From a beta proteobacterium AAP51 (GTDB lineage Bacteria > Pseudomonadota > Gammaproteobacteria > Burkholderiales > Burkholderiaceae_C), in assembly GCA_001295905.1 (NCBI GenBank), contig LJHT01000061.1, positions 1 through 64,000 on the forward strand: a DNA stretch of 64,000 nucleotides, written 5' to 3'. A program made the position numbers and the translations under genes. Under the pieces are notes generated by a model, which saw only the letters and a program-made list of their open reading frames with translations, made no database searches and was not told where the DNA came from. Below are positions 1 to 8,890 of the stretch, piece after piece (position 1 is the first letter of the stretch; each line of letters begins with the position of its first letter).

Positions 1-479
1 GCTGGCGCCGCGCCCGCCGCCAACGCCGCCATGGGCGCGGTGCCGGTGCCGCGGCCCGTGGTGGCGCTGAGGCCCGAGCGCGGGCGCAGCCGGCTGCGGC
101 TGGCCGCGCGCACTTTCTCGATCAGCGGGCCGGCGATGTCGTCCACCGTCAGCGAGATGGTGCCGCCGGGCTTGGCGATGAAGTCCACCGCGCCCAGCGC
201 CAGCGCCTCGAAGGTGGCCTGCGCGCCGCGCTCGGTCAGCGAAGACACCATCACCACCGGCGTGGGCCGCGCCTGCATCATCAGGCTCAGCGCGGTGAGG
301 CCGTCCATCTCGGGCATGTTGATGTCCAGCGTCACCACGTCGGGTTGCCACTCGGTCAGCTGGCTCACGCCTTCGGCGCCGTTGCGCGCCACGGCCACCT
401 CGAAGCCGGCGTCGCCGAGCACGCCGGTGAGCAGGCGCCGCATCAGCGCCGAATCGTCAACGACGAGCACCTTGGTCAC
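1..479 (-). CDS. cheB: Chemotaxis protein-glutamate methylesterase CheB (5' part, cut by window edge)
   Basis: The protein starts VTKVLVVDDSALMRR and carries a response-regulator receiver domain with the paired acidic residues (VDD), the phosphoacceptor Asp in VTLDINMPEMDG, and the receiver's Ser and Lys positions (VMVSS, FIAKPGG). A basic Arg/Ala-rich linker follows. This receiver plus linker is typical of CheB, which deamidates and demethylates receptor glutamates once phosphorylated by CheA. The C-terminal methylesterase domain should lie beyond base 1 and cannot be seen. The start is a GTG with a GGGGAAG-type ribosome site just upstream. It is the third gene after the receptor and triple-CheW genes, 27 nt after the latter. 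Another receiver-linker protein is possible, but the KPGG context and neighbours favour CheB. Confidence 0.85.
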   Translation of the reverse strand, partial: MTKVLVVDDSALMRRLLTGVLGDAGFEVAVARNGAEGVSQLTEWQPDVVTLDINMPEMDGLTALSLMMQARPTPVVMVSSLTERGAQATFEALALGAVDFIAKPGGTISLTVDDIAGPLIEKVRAASRSRLRPRSGLSATTGRGTGTAPMAALAAGAAP

Positions 480-506
480 GGTCTTCGCTTCCCCGGTGTG
501 CCGTGC

Positions 507-2249
507 TCAGGCGGCACGCGCCAGCGTCGGCGCGCTCTGGGCCGCTTCGGCGCCTTCGCTGCCACCGTCCAGCGCCTGCATGGCATGCACCTCGCGGGCG
601 GCCAGCACCTGGGCCGGGTCGATCAGCATCACCAGGCGCTTGCCCTGGTCGAGCTTGGCCACCTGCGAGATGAGCCGGCCCTGCTCGTCGCTGAGTTCGG
701 GCGCCGGCGCGATCTGCGAGCGCGAGATGCGCAGCACCTCTGCCACCGAATCGACGATGAAGCCGGTGCGCAGCCCGCCCAGCGTGTAGACCATGATGCG
801 CTGGCCTTCGTGGCGTTCGATGGCCGGCATGCCCAGGCGCTTGCGCTGGTCGATGACCGGCAGCACGGTGCCGCGCAGGTTGATCACGCCTTCCACGAAA
901 TGCGGCGTGCGCGGCACGCGCGTCAGCACCTCGGGCACGCGCACGATCTCCTGCACGCTCATGATGGGCACGCCGAATTCCTCGTTGCCCAGGCGGAAGA
1001 TCACCACCTGCGTGTCGTCGTCGGTGCCCACGGCGCCTGGGCTGCCGCTGCTCGGGTTGCTGGCCATGGCGGGGCCCTCCTCGGTCTCGGTCTCGGTCTT
1101 GGCCACGCCGCTGCCGCCCTGGGCTTGCGCAGCGCCTGCAGCCCCTGCAGCGCCCACGGCGTCGCGGATGCCCTGCAGCCCCAGCAGTTGCTGGGTGGCG
1201 ATGATGGACACCAGCCGCCGGCCTTCGTCCAGGCGGCAGATGGCTTCGAACTCCTGCATCTCGCCGCCGCGCGAGAGCGCGCCGGGCACAGGCTCGGTCT
1301 GCTGGCGCGGCACGCTCAGCACTTCCTTGACGGCATCGGTGACCAGGCCCACCTGCGCGCCGCCGGGCAGCACCACCACGACGATGCGGTGGTGCTCGTC
1401 CAGCGTCACACCGGGCAGGCCGAAAAGGCCGCGCAGGCTCACCAGCGGCAGCAGGCGCTGGCGCAGCGAGATCAGGCCCAGCATGTGCGCCGGCGTGTTG
1501 GGCACGGCGGTGATGCGCGCGGGCACCTGCACGATTTCCTGCACGTCGGCGATGTCCAGCGCGTACTCCTGCGCCGCGACGGTGAAGCTCACCAGGCGCA
1601 GTTCGTCGCTGGTGGCCGCGGCCTCGGCTTCGGCGGGGCCGCTGCCCGCATCGTTGGCACTGCTGCCGTTGCGCTGGGCGGCCTGCGCCATGCCGGCGAA
1701 CTGGTCGGCCACGAGGCGCTGGAAGTCCAGCACCATCATCAGCCGGCGCGAGCCGTCGGCGCTGGCACGCTGGATCACGCCCGAGAGGTACTCGGCCTGC
1801 ACGATGCCCTGGATCTGCCCGGCCGGCTGCAGCTCGTCGGGCTCGATGTTCACCACGCTGGCGACGCGGTCGACCACGAAGCCCAGGGGCTGGCCGAGGT
1901 TGATGACGAGGGCGCGCGTGGCCTCGTCGTTGGCGCGCTCTTCGGTGCCGAAGATGCGCCGCAGGTTCACGATGGGCAGCACGCGGCCGCGCAGGTTGGC
2001 CAGGCCGTCCAGCGCTGCAGGCGCCAGCGGCAGCCGGGCGACCTCGGGCACGCGGATGATTTCCTGCACCGGCGCCATCTGCACGGCGAACATCTCGCCG
2101 GCCACGTCGAAGGTGACGAACTGGCGTTCGCTGGCGCGGTCGGTGCTGCCGGTTTCGGCAGCGGTGTTGACGCCCTCGCTGCCGGCAACGGCATCGGGGC
2201 GTCGGGTGTCGGCCTGCGCGGCCGCCACCGGGGCGAAGGTGGCCTCCAT
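507..2249 (-). CDS. Triple CheW-domain chemotaxis coupling protein
   Basis: A 580-residue protein with three CheW-like domains in tandem, at about residues 42-187, 216-356 and 412-550. Each repeats the CheW pattern of an opening beta-strand, a V(Q)EI(I/V)xVP segment (VQEIIRVPEV, VQEIVQVPAR, VQEIVRVPEV), an N/SLRGxxLPxV-type stretch and a GxVxDxV segment. The linkers are long and Ala/Gly/Ser-rich. CheW domains couple receptors to the CheA kinase. Ordinary CheW is about 160 residues with one domain, so this is a multivalent version. It follows the receptor gene by 11 nt and precedes cheB by 27 nt, so the three form one operon. It has no membrane segment and no kinase or receiver domain. The domain call is confident, but the exact signalling role is inferred. 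Confidence 0.9.
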   Translation of the reverse strand: MEATFAPVAAAQADTRRPDAVAGSEGVNTAAETGSTDRASERQFVTFDVAGEMFAVQMAPVQEIIRVPEVARLPLAPAALDGLANLRGRVLPIVNLRRIFGTEERANDEATRALVINLGQPLGFVVDRVASVVNIEPDELQPAGQIQGIVQAEYLSGVIQRASADGSRRLMMVLDFQRLVADQFAGMAQAAQRNGSSANDAGSGPAEAEAAATSDELRLVSFTVAAQEYALDIADVQEIVQVPARITAVPNTPAHMLGLISLRQRLLPLVSLRGLFGLPGVTLDEHHRIVVVVLPGGAQVGLVTDAVKEVLSVPRQQTEPVPGALSRGGEMQEFEAICRLDEGRRLVSIIATQQLLGLQGIRDAVGAAGAAGAAQAQGGSGVAKTETETEEGPAMASNPSSGSPGAVGTDDDTQVVIFRLGNEEFGVPIMSVQEIVRVPEVLTRVPRTPHFVEGVINLRGTVLPVIDQRKRLGMPAIERHEGQRIMVYTLGGLRTGFIVDSVAEVLRISRSQIAPAPELSDEQGRLISQVAKLDQGKRLVMLIDPAQVLAAREVHAMQALDGGSEGAEAAQSAPTLARAA

Positions 2250-2260
2250 GGCGGGCCCCC

Positions 2261-4183
2261 TCAGTTGCTTTGCAGCTCGTCGGCGAGCGAGGCGATCTCT
2301 TCGATGGCCGCGCTGAGCTCTTCGGCGCCTTGCGACTGCTGCTTGGCCGCCGCCGCCGCCTGCTCGGCGGCCTTTTCGGCCTGCGTCGCGGCAGCGCTCA
2401 CCTGGTCCACCGCCACCTTCACCTGGCCCAGGGCGGTGACGATCTCCTGCGAGGCCGCCACCGACTCGATGTTGCCCTTCTCGATGTCGACGAGGTCGGT
2501 CTCGATGATCTGCAGGTTGCTGGTGATGGCCTTGGCCTTCTCCACTTCCACCAGCGCGCTGCTGACGATCTCGCCGAGATCGCGGCCTACCAGGCCGATC
2601 TGGTCCTGGATGCTCTTGACCAGGTCCTTGATGCGGTCGGCGTTTTCGGCCGAGTCGTGCGCCAGGTTGCGGATGTCGGTGGCCACGACCACGAAGCCCT
2701 TGCCGTATTCACCGGCCCGTGCGGCCTCGATGCTGCCATTGACGGCCAGCATGTTGGTCTGGATGCTCACCTGCGTGATGGCGTCGACGATCTTGTCGAT
2801 GCGCCGGCTCACGAGTTCCAGCTCCTTGATCTGCTGCGCGCTGGTGCGCGTGGAGTTCACGCCGCTGGAGATGGCGGTGATGAGGCTGTCGATGTGCGCC
2901 TTGTTCTCGCCCATCAGCGCCTTGATGGCGCCGGCCTTCTCGCGCGCGGCGGTCGAGCGCACCTCGGCGAGCTGCGCGCCTTTTTCGATCTGCGTGATGG
3001 CCGCCGCGCTCTCGGCGGTGGCCGAGGCCTGGGTCTGCGCGCCTTTACGGATCTGCTCCAGCGCCACCATGATCTGGCTGGCCGAGCGGTTGATCTCCTG
3101 CACCGCGCCCGACAGCTCTTCGGCCGCCGAGGCCACTTCCTCGGCGCTCTTGGCGATGTCGGTGCTGTTCTTCAGCTCGTCGGCGATCTCGCTCAGGTTG
3201 GCGGCGGTCTGCTCGCATTCCTGCAGCGCGGCCGATTGTTCTTCCACCGTCTTGGCGGCTTCTTCGCTGGCCGAGCTCTGCTCGGTGGCGGCGGCGGCGA
3301 TCTGCTCGCCGCCCTTCAGCGCCTGCTGGGCCGCCACGGCGCTTTGCTGCGCGGCCGAGGCAATCTCGGTGGCGCCGGCCACGATGTCGGCCGCATCGGT
3401 GCGGATGCGGTCCATCTGCTGCTGGATGACGACGCTCTTCTCCACCTCGCCCTGGATGCTGTCGGCGGCCTCGTTGATGCCGGTGGCGATGGTCTTCACT
3501 TCGCCCTGGATCTGGCCGACCAGGTCCTGGATCTGCTTGGCGCTCTTCTCGCTGGTCTCGGCCAGCGTGCGCACCTCGTCGGCCACCACCGCGAAGCCCT
3601 TGCCATGGGCGCCGGCGCGCGCGGCCTCGATGGCGGCGTTCAGCGCCAGCAGGTTGGTCTGGTCGGCGATGCGGGCCACGGCCTTGACGATGTCGCCGAT
3701 GTTGGCGGCCTGGCGCTCCAGCTCGGCCACCATCTTCACGCTCTCGGCCTGGCGGCGGGCGGCCACGCCCACGTTGGTCAGCGTGGACTGCACCTCGGTG
3801 TTGATGCGGGCGGCCAGCGTCTGGCCGGCCTCGGCCTTGTTGCGTGCCACCTGGGCGGCGTTCAGCTGGCGCGTGATGGCGCCGCTGACCTGCGTGATGG
3901 CCGCCAGCGACTCTTGCGCCGCACCGGCGGCTTCTTCGGCGCCGCTGGCGATCTGGTCGGCGGCGCGCTTGAGTTCTTCGGCCGCCGAAGCGGCTTCGTT
4001 GATGCCGGCCGCCAGCTGGCTGGAGGCGCTGGACACGCGTTCGGCGGCCTGCTGCTGCTTGGCCATCGTGCGTGCACGCTTGCGGTTGGCTTCGGCGTCG
4101 CGCGCCATGGTCTTTGTGAGGCCCTTGGCCACCACGGCAGGGGCCGGGGCAGAGGCGTCGCGGTTCTTCATCATCAGGGACAT
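2261..4183 (-). CDS. Soluble methyl-accepting chemotaxis protein with two signalling hairpins
   Basis: A cytoplasmic receptor (640 residues from the chosen start) with no transmembrane segment or periplasmic domain. It is almost entirely Ala/Glu/Gln-rich coiled coil. It contains a canonical MCP hairpin tip ([19 protein letters not shown], about residues 173-191) and a second, divergent one some 300 residues later ([19 protein letters not shown], about 474-492). Most MCPs have one tip per chain. The frame stays open to an ATG at 4267, but the ATG at 4183 has a GGAGAAG ribosome site 4 nt upstream and begins MSLMMKNRD, so I prefer it. It is the first gene of the receptor, triple-CheW, cheB operon. 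The signal it senses is unknown. Confidence 0.88.
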   Translation of the reverse strand: MSLMMKNRDASAPAPAVVAKGLTKTMARDAEANRKRARTMAKQQQAAERVSSASSQLAAGINEAASAAEELKRAADQIASGAEEAAGAAQESLAAITQVSGAITRQLNAAQVARNKAEAGQTLAARINTEVQSTLTNVGVAARRQAESVKMVAELERQAANIGDIVKAVARIADQTNLLALNAAIEAARAGAHGKGFAVVADEVRTLAETSEKSAKQIQDLVGQIQGEVKTIATGINEAADSIQGEVEKSVVIQQQMDRIRTDAADIVAGATEIASAAQQSAVAAQQALKGGEQIAAAATEQSSASEEAAKTVEEQSAALQECEQTAANLSEIADELKNSTDIAKSAEEVASAAEELSGAVQEINRSASQIMVALEQIRKGAQTQASATAESAAAITQIEKGAQLAEVRSTAAREKAGAIKALMGENKAHIDSLITAISSGVNSTRTSAQQIKELELVSRRIDKIVDAITQVSIQTNMLAVNGSIEAARAGEYGKGFVVVATDIRNLAHDSAENADRIKDLVKSIQDQIGLVGRDLGEIVSSALVEVEKAKAITSNLQIIETDLVDIEKGNIESVAASQEIVTALGQVKVAVDQVSAAATQAEKAAEQAAAAAKQQSQGAEELSAAIEEIASLADELQSN

Positions 4184-4275
4184 GAGGCTTCTCCAGGCCG
4201 AGCGGGTAGGGCGCAGGGGCAGCTCGGCGCGACTGTCCCCGGTGGTGGTTGTTCGGCCATCGGACAACAGGCCTG

Positions 4276-4319
4276 GATATCGCTGGCGTTGATCAGCTGT
4301 GATCAGCGGTGGCGATATC
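4276..4319. repeat. 44-bp imperfect inverted repeat upstream of the receptor gene
   Basis: Two 20-bp arms (4276-4295 and 4300-4319) match at 16 of 20 positions around a 4-bp centre. The outer GATATCGC/GCGATATC and the inner TGATCA blocks are exact. It lies about 93 bp upstream of the receptor start. It could be a regulator site or a stem-loop in the untranslated leader. Confidence 0.55.
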
Positions 4320-4408
4320 GAATTGAAAACCCGCAGCTCAGCCGGGAATGCAGTGAACAGCGGGCAGAAGGCCGGCTTAATCAGGCGGGGCGGCCCCGGG
4401 GCCAGGGC

Positions 4409-5482
4409 TCAGGCGTTGCGCTCGGCCGGTGGCCGGATGTCTTGAGGCGTGGCCGCGTCAGCGGCGTCCAGCGCCCGCGCCAGAGCCAGCACCGAGGCCG
4501 GCGCGCAACCCTCGGCCTTGTTGTTGATGGTGACGTAGGCGGCATGCCCGGCCTGCAGCGTGGCCCGCAGCAGCTTCACCAGCGTGGCGCGGGTGGCGTC
4601 GTCCGGCGCCTGCAGGCGGTTGAAGGGGGCCCAGGCGTCGCGCGCCTGGGCGTAGCGCTGGCCGCGCTGCAGGTTCCAGCGGCACACCAGGTCGCCGGGC
4701 CAGCAGGCGCGCAGCAGCGGCAACTGGGCCTGGGCCTCGGGCATGCGGTCGTGCAGCCCCAGCACGGGCCGTACGCCGTGCTGTTTCAGCAGGGCCGCGA
4801 GGGCGGGCGTCAGCAGGCCGGGGTCGCGCAGTTCCAGGGCCTGCCGGGCGCCGGGTGGCAGCGCCGCCTGCACGGCCGGCCACAGGGTGGCCAGGCGCTG
4901 CAGCAACGCGGCTTCGTCGTGCAGCCAGCGCGGCGGCAAGGGCGAGAGCTGCCACACCAGCACGCCCAGCCGCGCGCCCAGGCCCTGGGCCGCCGGCTGC
5001 GCGCACAGCGCCACGGCGGCCTGGGGGTCGAGAAAGCGCGGGTTCTCGCGCAGCGCCGCGCCGGTGCCGGGCTGGCGCTCGGTAGCATCGCTCAGCAGGG
5101 CCGGGGCCTTGACGACGAAGAGGAAGGTCTCGGGCACCTGCGCGGCCAGCGCACGGTAGGTGGTGGCTTCCAGCGGGCGGTAGAAGGCGCGGTCCAGGCT
5201 GACGGTATTGAACAGCGGGTGCCGGGCATAGGCCGCCAGCCCCGTGCGCGAAAGCTGCGCCGCCGGGTAGGGCCGCGCATACACCCAAGCCGCCCAGCCC
5301 GGGAAATGCCAGGACGAGGTGCCCAGGTGCAGGCGGCCGCCGTAACGCTGCTGCAGCCGCGCGGCCAGGGCCCGCAGTTCAGGGCTGGCTTCGGCCGGCT
5401 GCAGGCCGCTGGCGCCCGCGTGGGCCTGTTCTGCATCGGGCCCGGCATCGGGCTCGGTGTCGAAGAGGGCGGTCTGGGCCAT
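4409..5482 (-). CDS. DUF72 (YecE-like) family protein
   Basis: A 357-residue protein with the DUF72 hallmark near its N-terminus: [13 protein letters not shown], followed by [13 protein letters not shown] and [14 protein letters not shown]. Further family features are an [12 protein letters not shown]-type strand and a C-terminal [13 protein letters not shown], where the usual family motif is xxNNxxxGxA. DUF72 proteins adopt a TIM-barrel-like fold, and their biochemical role is not established. The first 45 residues are Ala/Asp/Glu-rich and probably disordered. The gene is divergent from fhs with about 95 bp between starts and is not obviously linked to the chemotaxis operon downstream. Confidence 0.9.
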   Translation of the reverse strand: MAQTALFDTEPDAGPDAEQAHAGASGLQPAEASPELRALAARLQQRYGGRLHLGTSSWHFPGWAAWVYARPYPAAQLSRTGLAAYARHPLFNTVSLDRAFYRPLEATTYRALAAQVPETFLFVVKAPALLSDATERQPGTGAALRENPRFLDPQAAVALCAQPAAQGLGARLGVLVWQLSPLPPRWLHDEAALLQRLATLWPAVQAALPPGARQALELRDPGLLTPALAALLKQHGVRPVLGLHDRMPEAQAQLPLLRACWPGDLVCRWNLQRGQRYAQARDAWAPFNRLQAPDDATRATLVKLLRATLQAGHAAYVTINNKAEGCAPASVLALARALDAADAATPQDIRPPAERNA

Positions 5483-5564
5483 GGCACGCTCATTTTCAGG
5501 CGCCGCGCGGCGCGGCGGGCGCCGTCACAATGCGGCCCCAAGTCGCCCCTGTGAGTGCGGCGTC

Positions 5565-5570
5565 GAGGAG
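5565..5570 (+). promoter_or_regulatory. Ribosome binding site deciding the fhs start
   Basis: GAGGAG lies 7 nt upstream of TTG 5578. The upstream ATG at 5530 has no comparable site and would add a 16-residue N-terminal extension that Fhs proteins lack. Confidence 0.65.
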
Positions 5571-5577
5571 ACCGCTC

Positions 5578-7254
5578 TTGTCGCTCAGTGACATCGAAAT
5601 CGCACGCCAGGCCCGCCTGCGCCGCATCACCACCATCGCCCAGGAACGGCTGGGCATCCCCGAAGAACACCTGGTGCCCTACGGCCACCACAAGGCCAAG
5701 GTCTCGCTGCCCTACATCCACAGCCTGGAAGGGCGCCCGGAAGGCAAGCTGGTGCTGGTGACGGCCATCAGCCCCACGCCGGCCGGCGAGGGCAAGACCA
5801 CCACCACCGTGGGCCTGGGCGATGCGCTGAACCACATCGGCAAGAAGGCGCTCATCGCGCTGCGCGAACCCAGCCTCGGGCCGGTGTTCGGCCTGAAGGG
5901 CGGGGCCACCGGCGGCGGCCGCGCCCAGGTGGTGCCGATGGAAGACATCAACCTGCACTTCACCGGCGACTTCCAGGCCATCGCGCTGGCGCACAACCTG
6001 CTGTCGGCCTGCCTGGACAACCACATCCACCACGGCAATGCGCTCGACATCGACCTGCGCCGCATCGTCTGGAAGCGCGTGGTCGACATGAACGACCGCG
6101 CGCTGCGCGACATCACCGTGGGCCTGGGCGGCCCGGGCAATGGCTTCCCGCGCCAGGACGGCTTCGACATCGTGGTGGCCAGCGAGGTGATGGCCATCCT
6201 GTGCCTGAGCACCAGCCTGGCCGACCTGAAGGCGCGGCTGGGCCGCATCGTCGTGGCCGAGACGCGCAGCCGCAAGCCCGTGACGGCGGCTGACCTGAAG
6301 GTGCACGGCGCGATGGCCGTGCTGCTGAAGGACGCGCTGGCGCCCAACCTCGTGCAGACCATCGAGAACAACCCCGCGCTGCTGCACGGCGGGCCCTTTG
6401 CCAACATCGCCCACGGCTGCAACAGCGTGATGGCCACGCGCACGGCGCTGAAGCTGGCCGACTACGTGGTCACGGAAGCCGGCTTCGGCGCCGACCTGGG
6501 CGCCGAGAAGTTCATCGACATCAAGTGCCGCAAGGCCGGCCTGGCACCATCGGCCGCGGTGCTGGTGGCCACCATCCGCGCGCTGAAGTTCCACGGCGGC
6601 GTGAACGTGGCCGACCTGGGGCGCGAAGACCTGGGCGCGCTGGAGCGCGGGCTGGCCAACATCCAGCGCCACCTGCACAACCTGCGCGAGGTCTTCGGGC
6701 TGCCCTGCGTCGTCTCCATCAACCACTTCAACGCCGACACCGAGGCCGAGCACGCGCTGCTGCGCGAGCGCCTGGGCGGCCAGGGCGTGCCGGTGCTCAC
6801 GGCCCGCCACTGGGCCGAAGGCGGGGCCGGCGCGGCCGACGTGGCGCGCGCGGTGGTGGCCGCCTGTGAACAGCCCAGCACGCTGCGCTTTGCCTACGAA
6901 GACGCCGACCCGCTGTGGGAAAAGGTGCGCAAGCTCGCCACACGCACCTACGGCGCGGCCGACATCAGTGCCAGCAGCGCGGTGCGCAAGCAGATTGCCG
7001 CCCTGCAGGAAGCCGGCTACGGCCACCTGCCGGTGTGCGTGGCCAAGACGCAGGTGAGCTTCAGCACCGACCCCAGCCAGCGCGGCGCGCCCAGCGGCCA
7101 CGTGCTCGACATCCGCGAGGTGCGCCTGGCCGCCGGCGCCGAGTTTGTGGTGATGGTCTGCGGCGACATCATGACCATGCCCGGCCTGCCCAAGGTGCCG
7201 GCGGCCGAGCACATCGACCTCGACGACGAGGGTCGCATCGTCGGCCTTTCCTGA
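5578..7254 (+). CDS. fhs: Formate--tetrahydrofolate ligase
   Basis: ATP-dependent formyltetrahydrofolate synthetase: formate + THF + ATP gives 10-formyl-THF, feeding one-carbon metabolism in the cytoplasm. From the TTG start it is 558 residues, the usual family length. It begins [17 protein letters not shown], which matches the typical opening S/TDIEIAQxAxxxPI. The P-loop is [17 protein letters not shown]. Other visible conserved blocks are [20 protein letters not shown] and the [10 protein letters not shown] segment. An in-frame ATG exists at 5530, but the GAGGAG site at 5565 and the family alignment favour TTG. It is divergent from the DUF72 gene and followed after 19 nt by a WYL regulator. 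Confidence 0.95.
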   Translation: MSLSDIEIARQARLRRITTIAQERLGIPEEHLVPYGHHKAKVSLPYIHSLEGRPEGKLVLVTAISPTPAGEGKTTTTVGLGDALNHIGKKALIALREPSLGPVFGLKGGATGGGRAQVVPMEDINLHFTGDFQAIALAHNLLSACLDNHIHHGNALDIDLRRIVWKRVVDMNDRALRDITVGLGGPGNGFPRQDGFDIVVASEVMAILCLSTSLADLKARLGRIVVAETRSRKPVTAADLKVHGAMAVLLKDALAPNLVQTIENNPALLHGGPFANIAHGCNSVMATRTALKLADYVVTEAGFGADLGAEKFIDIKCRKAGLAPSAAVLVATIRALKFHGGVNVADLGREDLGALERGLANIQRHLHNLREVFGLPCVVSINHFNADTEAEHALLRERLGGQGVPVLTARHWAEGGAGAADVARAVVAACEQPSTLRFAYEDADPLWEKVRKLATRTYGAADISASSAVRKQIAALQEAGYGHLPVCVAKTQVSFSTDPSQRGAPSGHVLDIREVRLAAGAEFVVMVCGDIMTMPGLPKVPAAEHIDLDDEGRIVGLS

Positions 7255-7273
7255 ACGCTGGCTCCGCCCGGCC

Positions 7274-8302
7274 ATGGCCAACAACACCGCGCGGCTCTAC
7301 CGCATCGAGACGCTGATCCGCGCGCGCGGCCACGTCAGCTTCAAGACGCTGCTGGAAGAGCTGGAGGTCAGCCCGGCGACGCTGAAGCGCGACCTGGAAT
7401 ACCTGCGCAGCCGCCTGGGCGCGCCCATAGAATACGACCGCGATCTGAACGGCTACCGCTTCGGCAGCACCGCCACGCAGGCCGGCGTGAAACACGAGCT
7501 GCCGGGTCTGTGGTTCGACGAGGCCGAGCTGTACTCGCTGCTGATGGCGCAGCAGCTGCTGGCCGGGCTGGACAGCGACGGCCTGCTCAGCCGCCACCTG
7601 CAGCCGCTGCTGGACCGCATCCACGAACTGCTGAAAAGCGGCACGGCCGCGGCGGCCGATGCCAGCAGCGAAGCCGCCGCCGAGCGGCTTATGAAGCGCG
7701 TGAAGATCGTCAGCGCGCTGCGCCGGCCGGTGCCCAGCCGCTTCTTCGAGCGCGTGAGCACGGCGCTGCTCGCGCGCCAGCGGCTGCGGCTGCGCTACCT
7801 CACGCGCACGCGGCGCGAGGTGGGCGAGCGCGAGGTCTCGCCGCAGCGCCTGGTGCACTACCGCCACACCTGGTACCTGGACGCCTGGTGCCACCGCGTC
7901 GACGCGCTGCGGCGCTTTGCGCTGGACGCCATCGAAGATGCCACCGTACTGGAAGGCCAGCCTGCGCGCGACGTGGCGCTGAAGAAGGTGCAGGAAGCCA
8001 TGGACGCCGGCTACGGCATCTATGCCGGCGGCACGCAGCGCTGGGCGGTGCTGTGCTTCGATGTGCAGGCCGCGCAATGGGCCAGCCGCGAGGAATGGCA
8101 CCCGCTGCAGCAAGGCCGCTGGCGCGAAGATGGCCGCTACGAGCTGCGCCTGCCCTACGTGGACGACACCGAACTCGTGATGGACGTGCTGCGCCAGGGC
8201 GAGCAGGTGCAGGTGCTCTCGCCGCCTTCGCTGGTGGCCGCGGTGCGCAAGCGGCTGGCGGCTGCTGCGGCCTTGTACGGGGGCACTGGCCCGGCCGGTT
8301 GA
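7274..8302 (+). CDS. WYL-domain transcriptional regulator (YafY-like)
   Basis: A 342-residue protein with an N-terminal winged helix-turn-helix (about residues 8-62: YRIETLIRARGHVSFKTLL...PATLKRDLEYL). A WYL domain follows from about residue 165, with the name-giving triad in HYRHTWYLDAWCH and the following RRFALDAIEDA. A C-terminal WCX-like extension ends in EQVQVLSPPSLVAAVRKRL. WYL domains sense ligands, often nucleic acid or nucleotide-like, and can switch such regulators. The target is unknown. It starts 19 nt after fhs, so it may be co-transcribed with it. Confidence 0.9.
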   Translation: MANNTARLYRIETLIRARGHVSFKTLLEELEVSPATLKRDLEYLRSRLGAPIEYDRDLNGYRFGSTATQAGVKHELPGLWFDEAELYSLLMAQQLLAGLDSDGLLSRHLQPLLDRIHELLKSGTAAAADASSEAAAERLMKRVKIVSALRRPVPSRFFERVSTALLARQRLRLRYLTRTRREVGEREVSPQRLVHYRHTWYLDAWCHRVDALRRFALDAIEDATVLEGQPARDVALKKVQEAMDAGYGIYAGGTQRWAVLCFDVQAAQWASREEWHPLQQGRWREDGRYELRLPYVDDTELVMDVLRQGEQVQVLSPPSLVAAVRKRLAAAAALYGGTGPAG

Positions 8303-8386
8303 GGCCTTTCCTACAATCCGGCCGCCGCGGGCGCCATGCTTGCCGGGCGCCCGGCTCACCCCTTCCTTCCCAAGCCCCTGCCACCC

Positions 8387-8890
8387 ATGTACCGACTGCT
8401 CGTTGCCGCTGCCGCGCTGGCCAGTGCCGCCTTCATCCTCTGGGCGGGCCAGATGCTGCCCGACCCCGTGGCCTCGCGTTTCGACAGCAACGGCGTGGCC
8501 ACCAGCTGGATGGCGCGCGACACCTTCCTGGGCGTGATGATGCTGCTGGCCTCGCTGATGCCGGCCGTGACGGCGCTGCTGCAGATGCGCAACTCGCGCC
8601 TGGGCCGCACGCGCATTCCGAACCCCGAACACTGGTATGCCGAGCCGCAGCGCAGCGAGACCGTGGCCTACCTTGAAGCGCATGCCGCGGTGTTCGCGGC
8701 GGCGCTGTCGGTCTTCCTGTGCTTCGTGTTCTGGCGCCTGGTGGCGGCGCACATCGCCGCGCCGCAGGCTCCGGTGCTGGACCGCCAGCTCTTCCTGCTG
8801 GGCCTGGGCATCTTCATCGCCTTCGCGCTGGGCTGGACGCTGCTGCGCCGCCAGCACTTCAGCAAGATCAGGGTTTCACCACCTCGTTGA
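8387..8890 (+). CDS. DUF1648-type small membrane protein
   Basis: About 167 residues with an N-terminal membrane segment (YRLLVAAAALASAAFILWAG). A DUF1648-like stretch follows (LPDPVASRFDSNGVATSWM), then a second membrane helix around FLGVMMLLASLMPAVTALL and two more C-terminal ones. IPNPEHWYAEPQRSETVAYLEAHA is typical of the family. The function is unknown. The frame is open further upstream, but the ATG at 8387 starts directly before the first hydrophobic segment. The 3' end overlaps that of the convergent ccmI by 23 bp. Confidence 0.75.
   Translation: MYRLLVAAAALASAAFILWAGQMLPDPVASRFDSNGVATSWMARDTFLGVMMLLASLMPAVTALLQMRNSRLGRTRIPNPEHWYAEPQRSETVAYLEAHAAVFAAALSVFLCFVFWRLVAAHIAAPQAPVLDRQLFLLGLGIFIAFALGWTLLRRQHFSKIRVSPPR

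Noticed and set aside
345-4292. A 1315-codon open frame on the plus strand opposite the chemotaxis genes
   Set aside because: It is antisense to three well-supported genes. Its translation is low-complexity His/Ala/Leu-rich, as expected from the reverse complement of GC-rich codons, and resembles no family.
5092-7287. A 731-codon minus-strand frame opposite fhs
   Set aside because: It is a shadow of fhs; composition is His/Gly/Ala/Val-rich, and its 3' part runs through the DUF72 gene in another frame.
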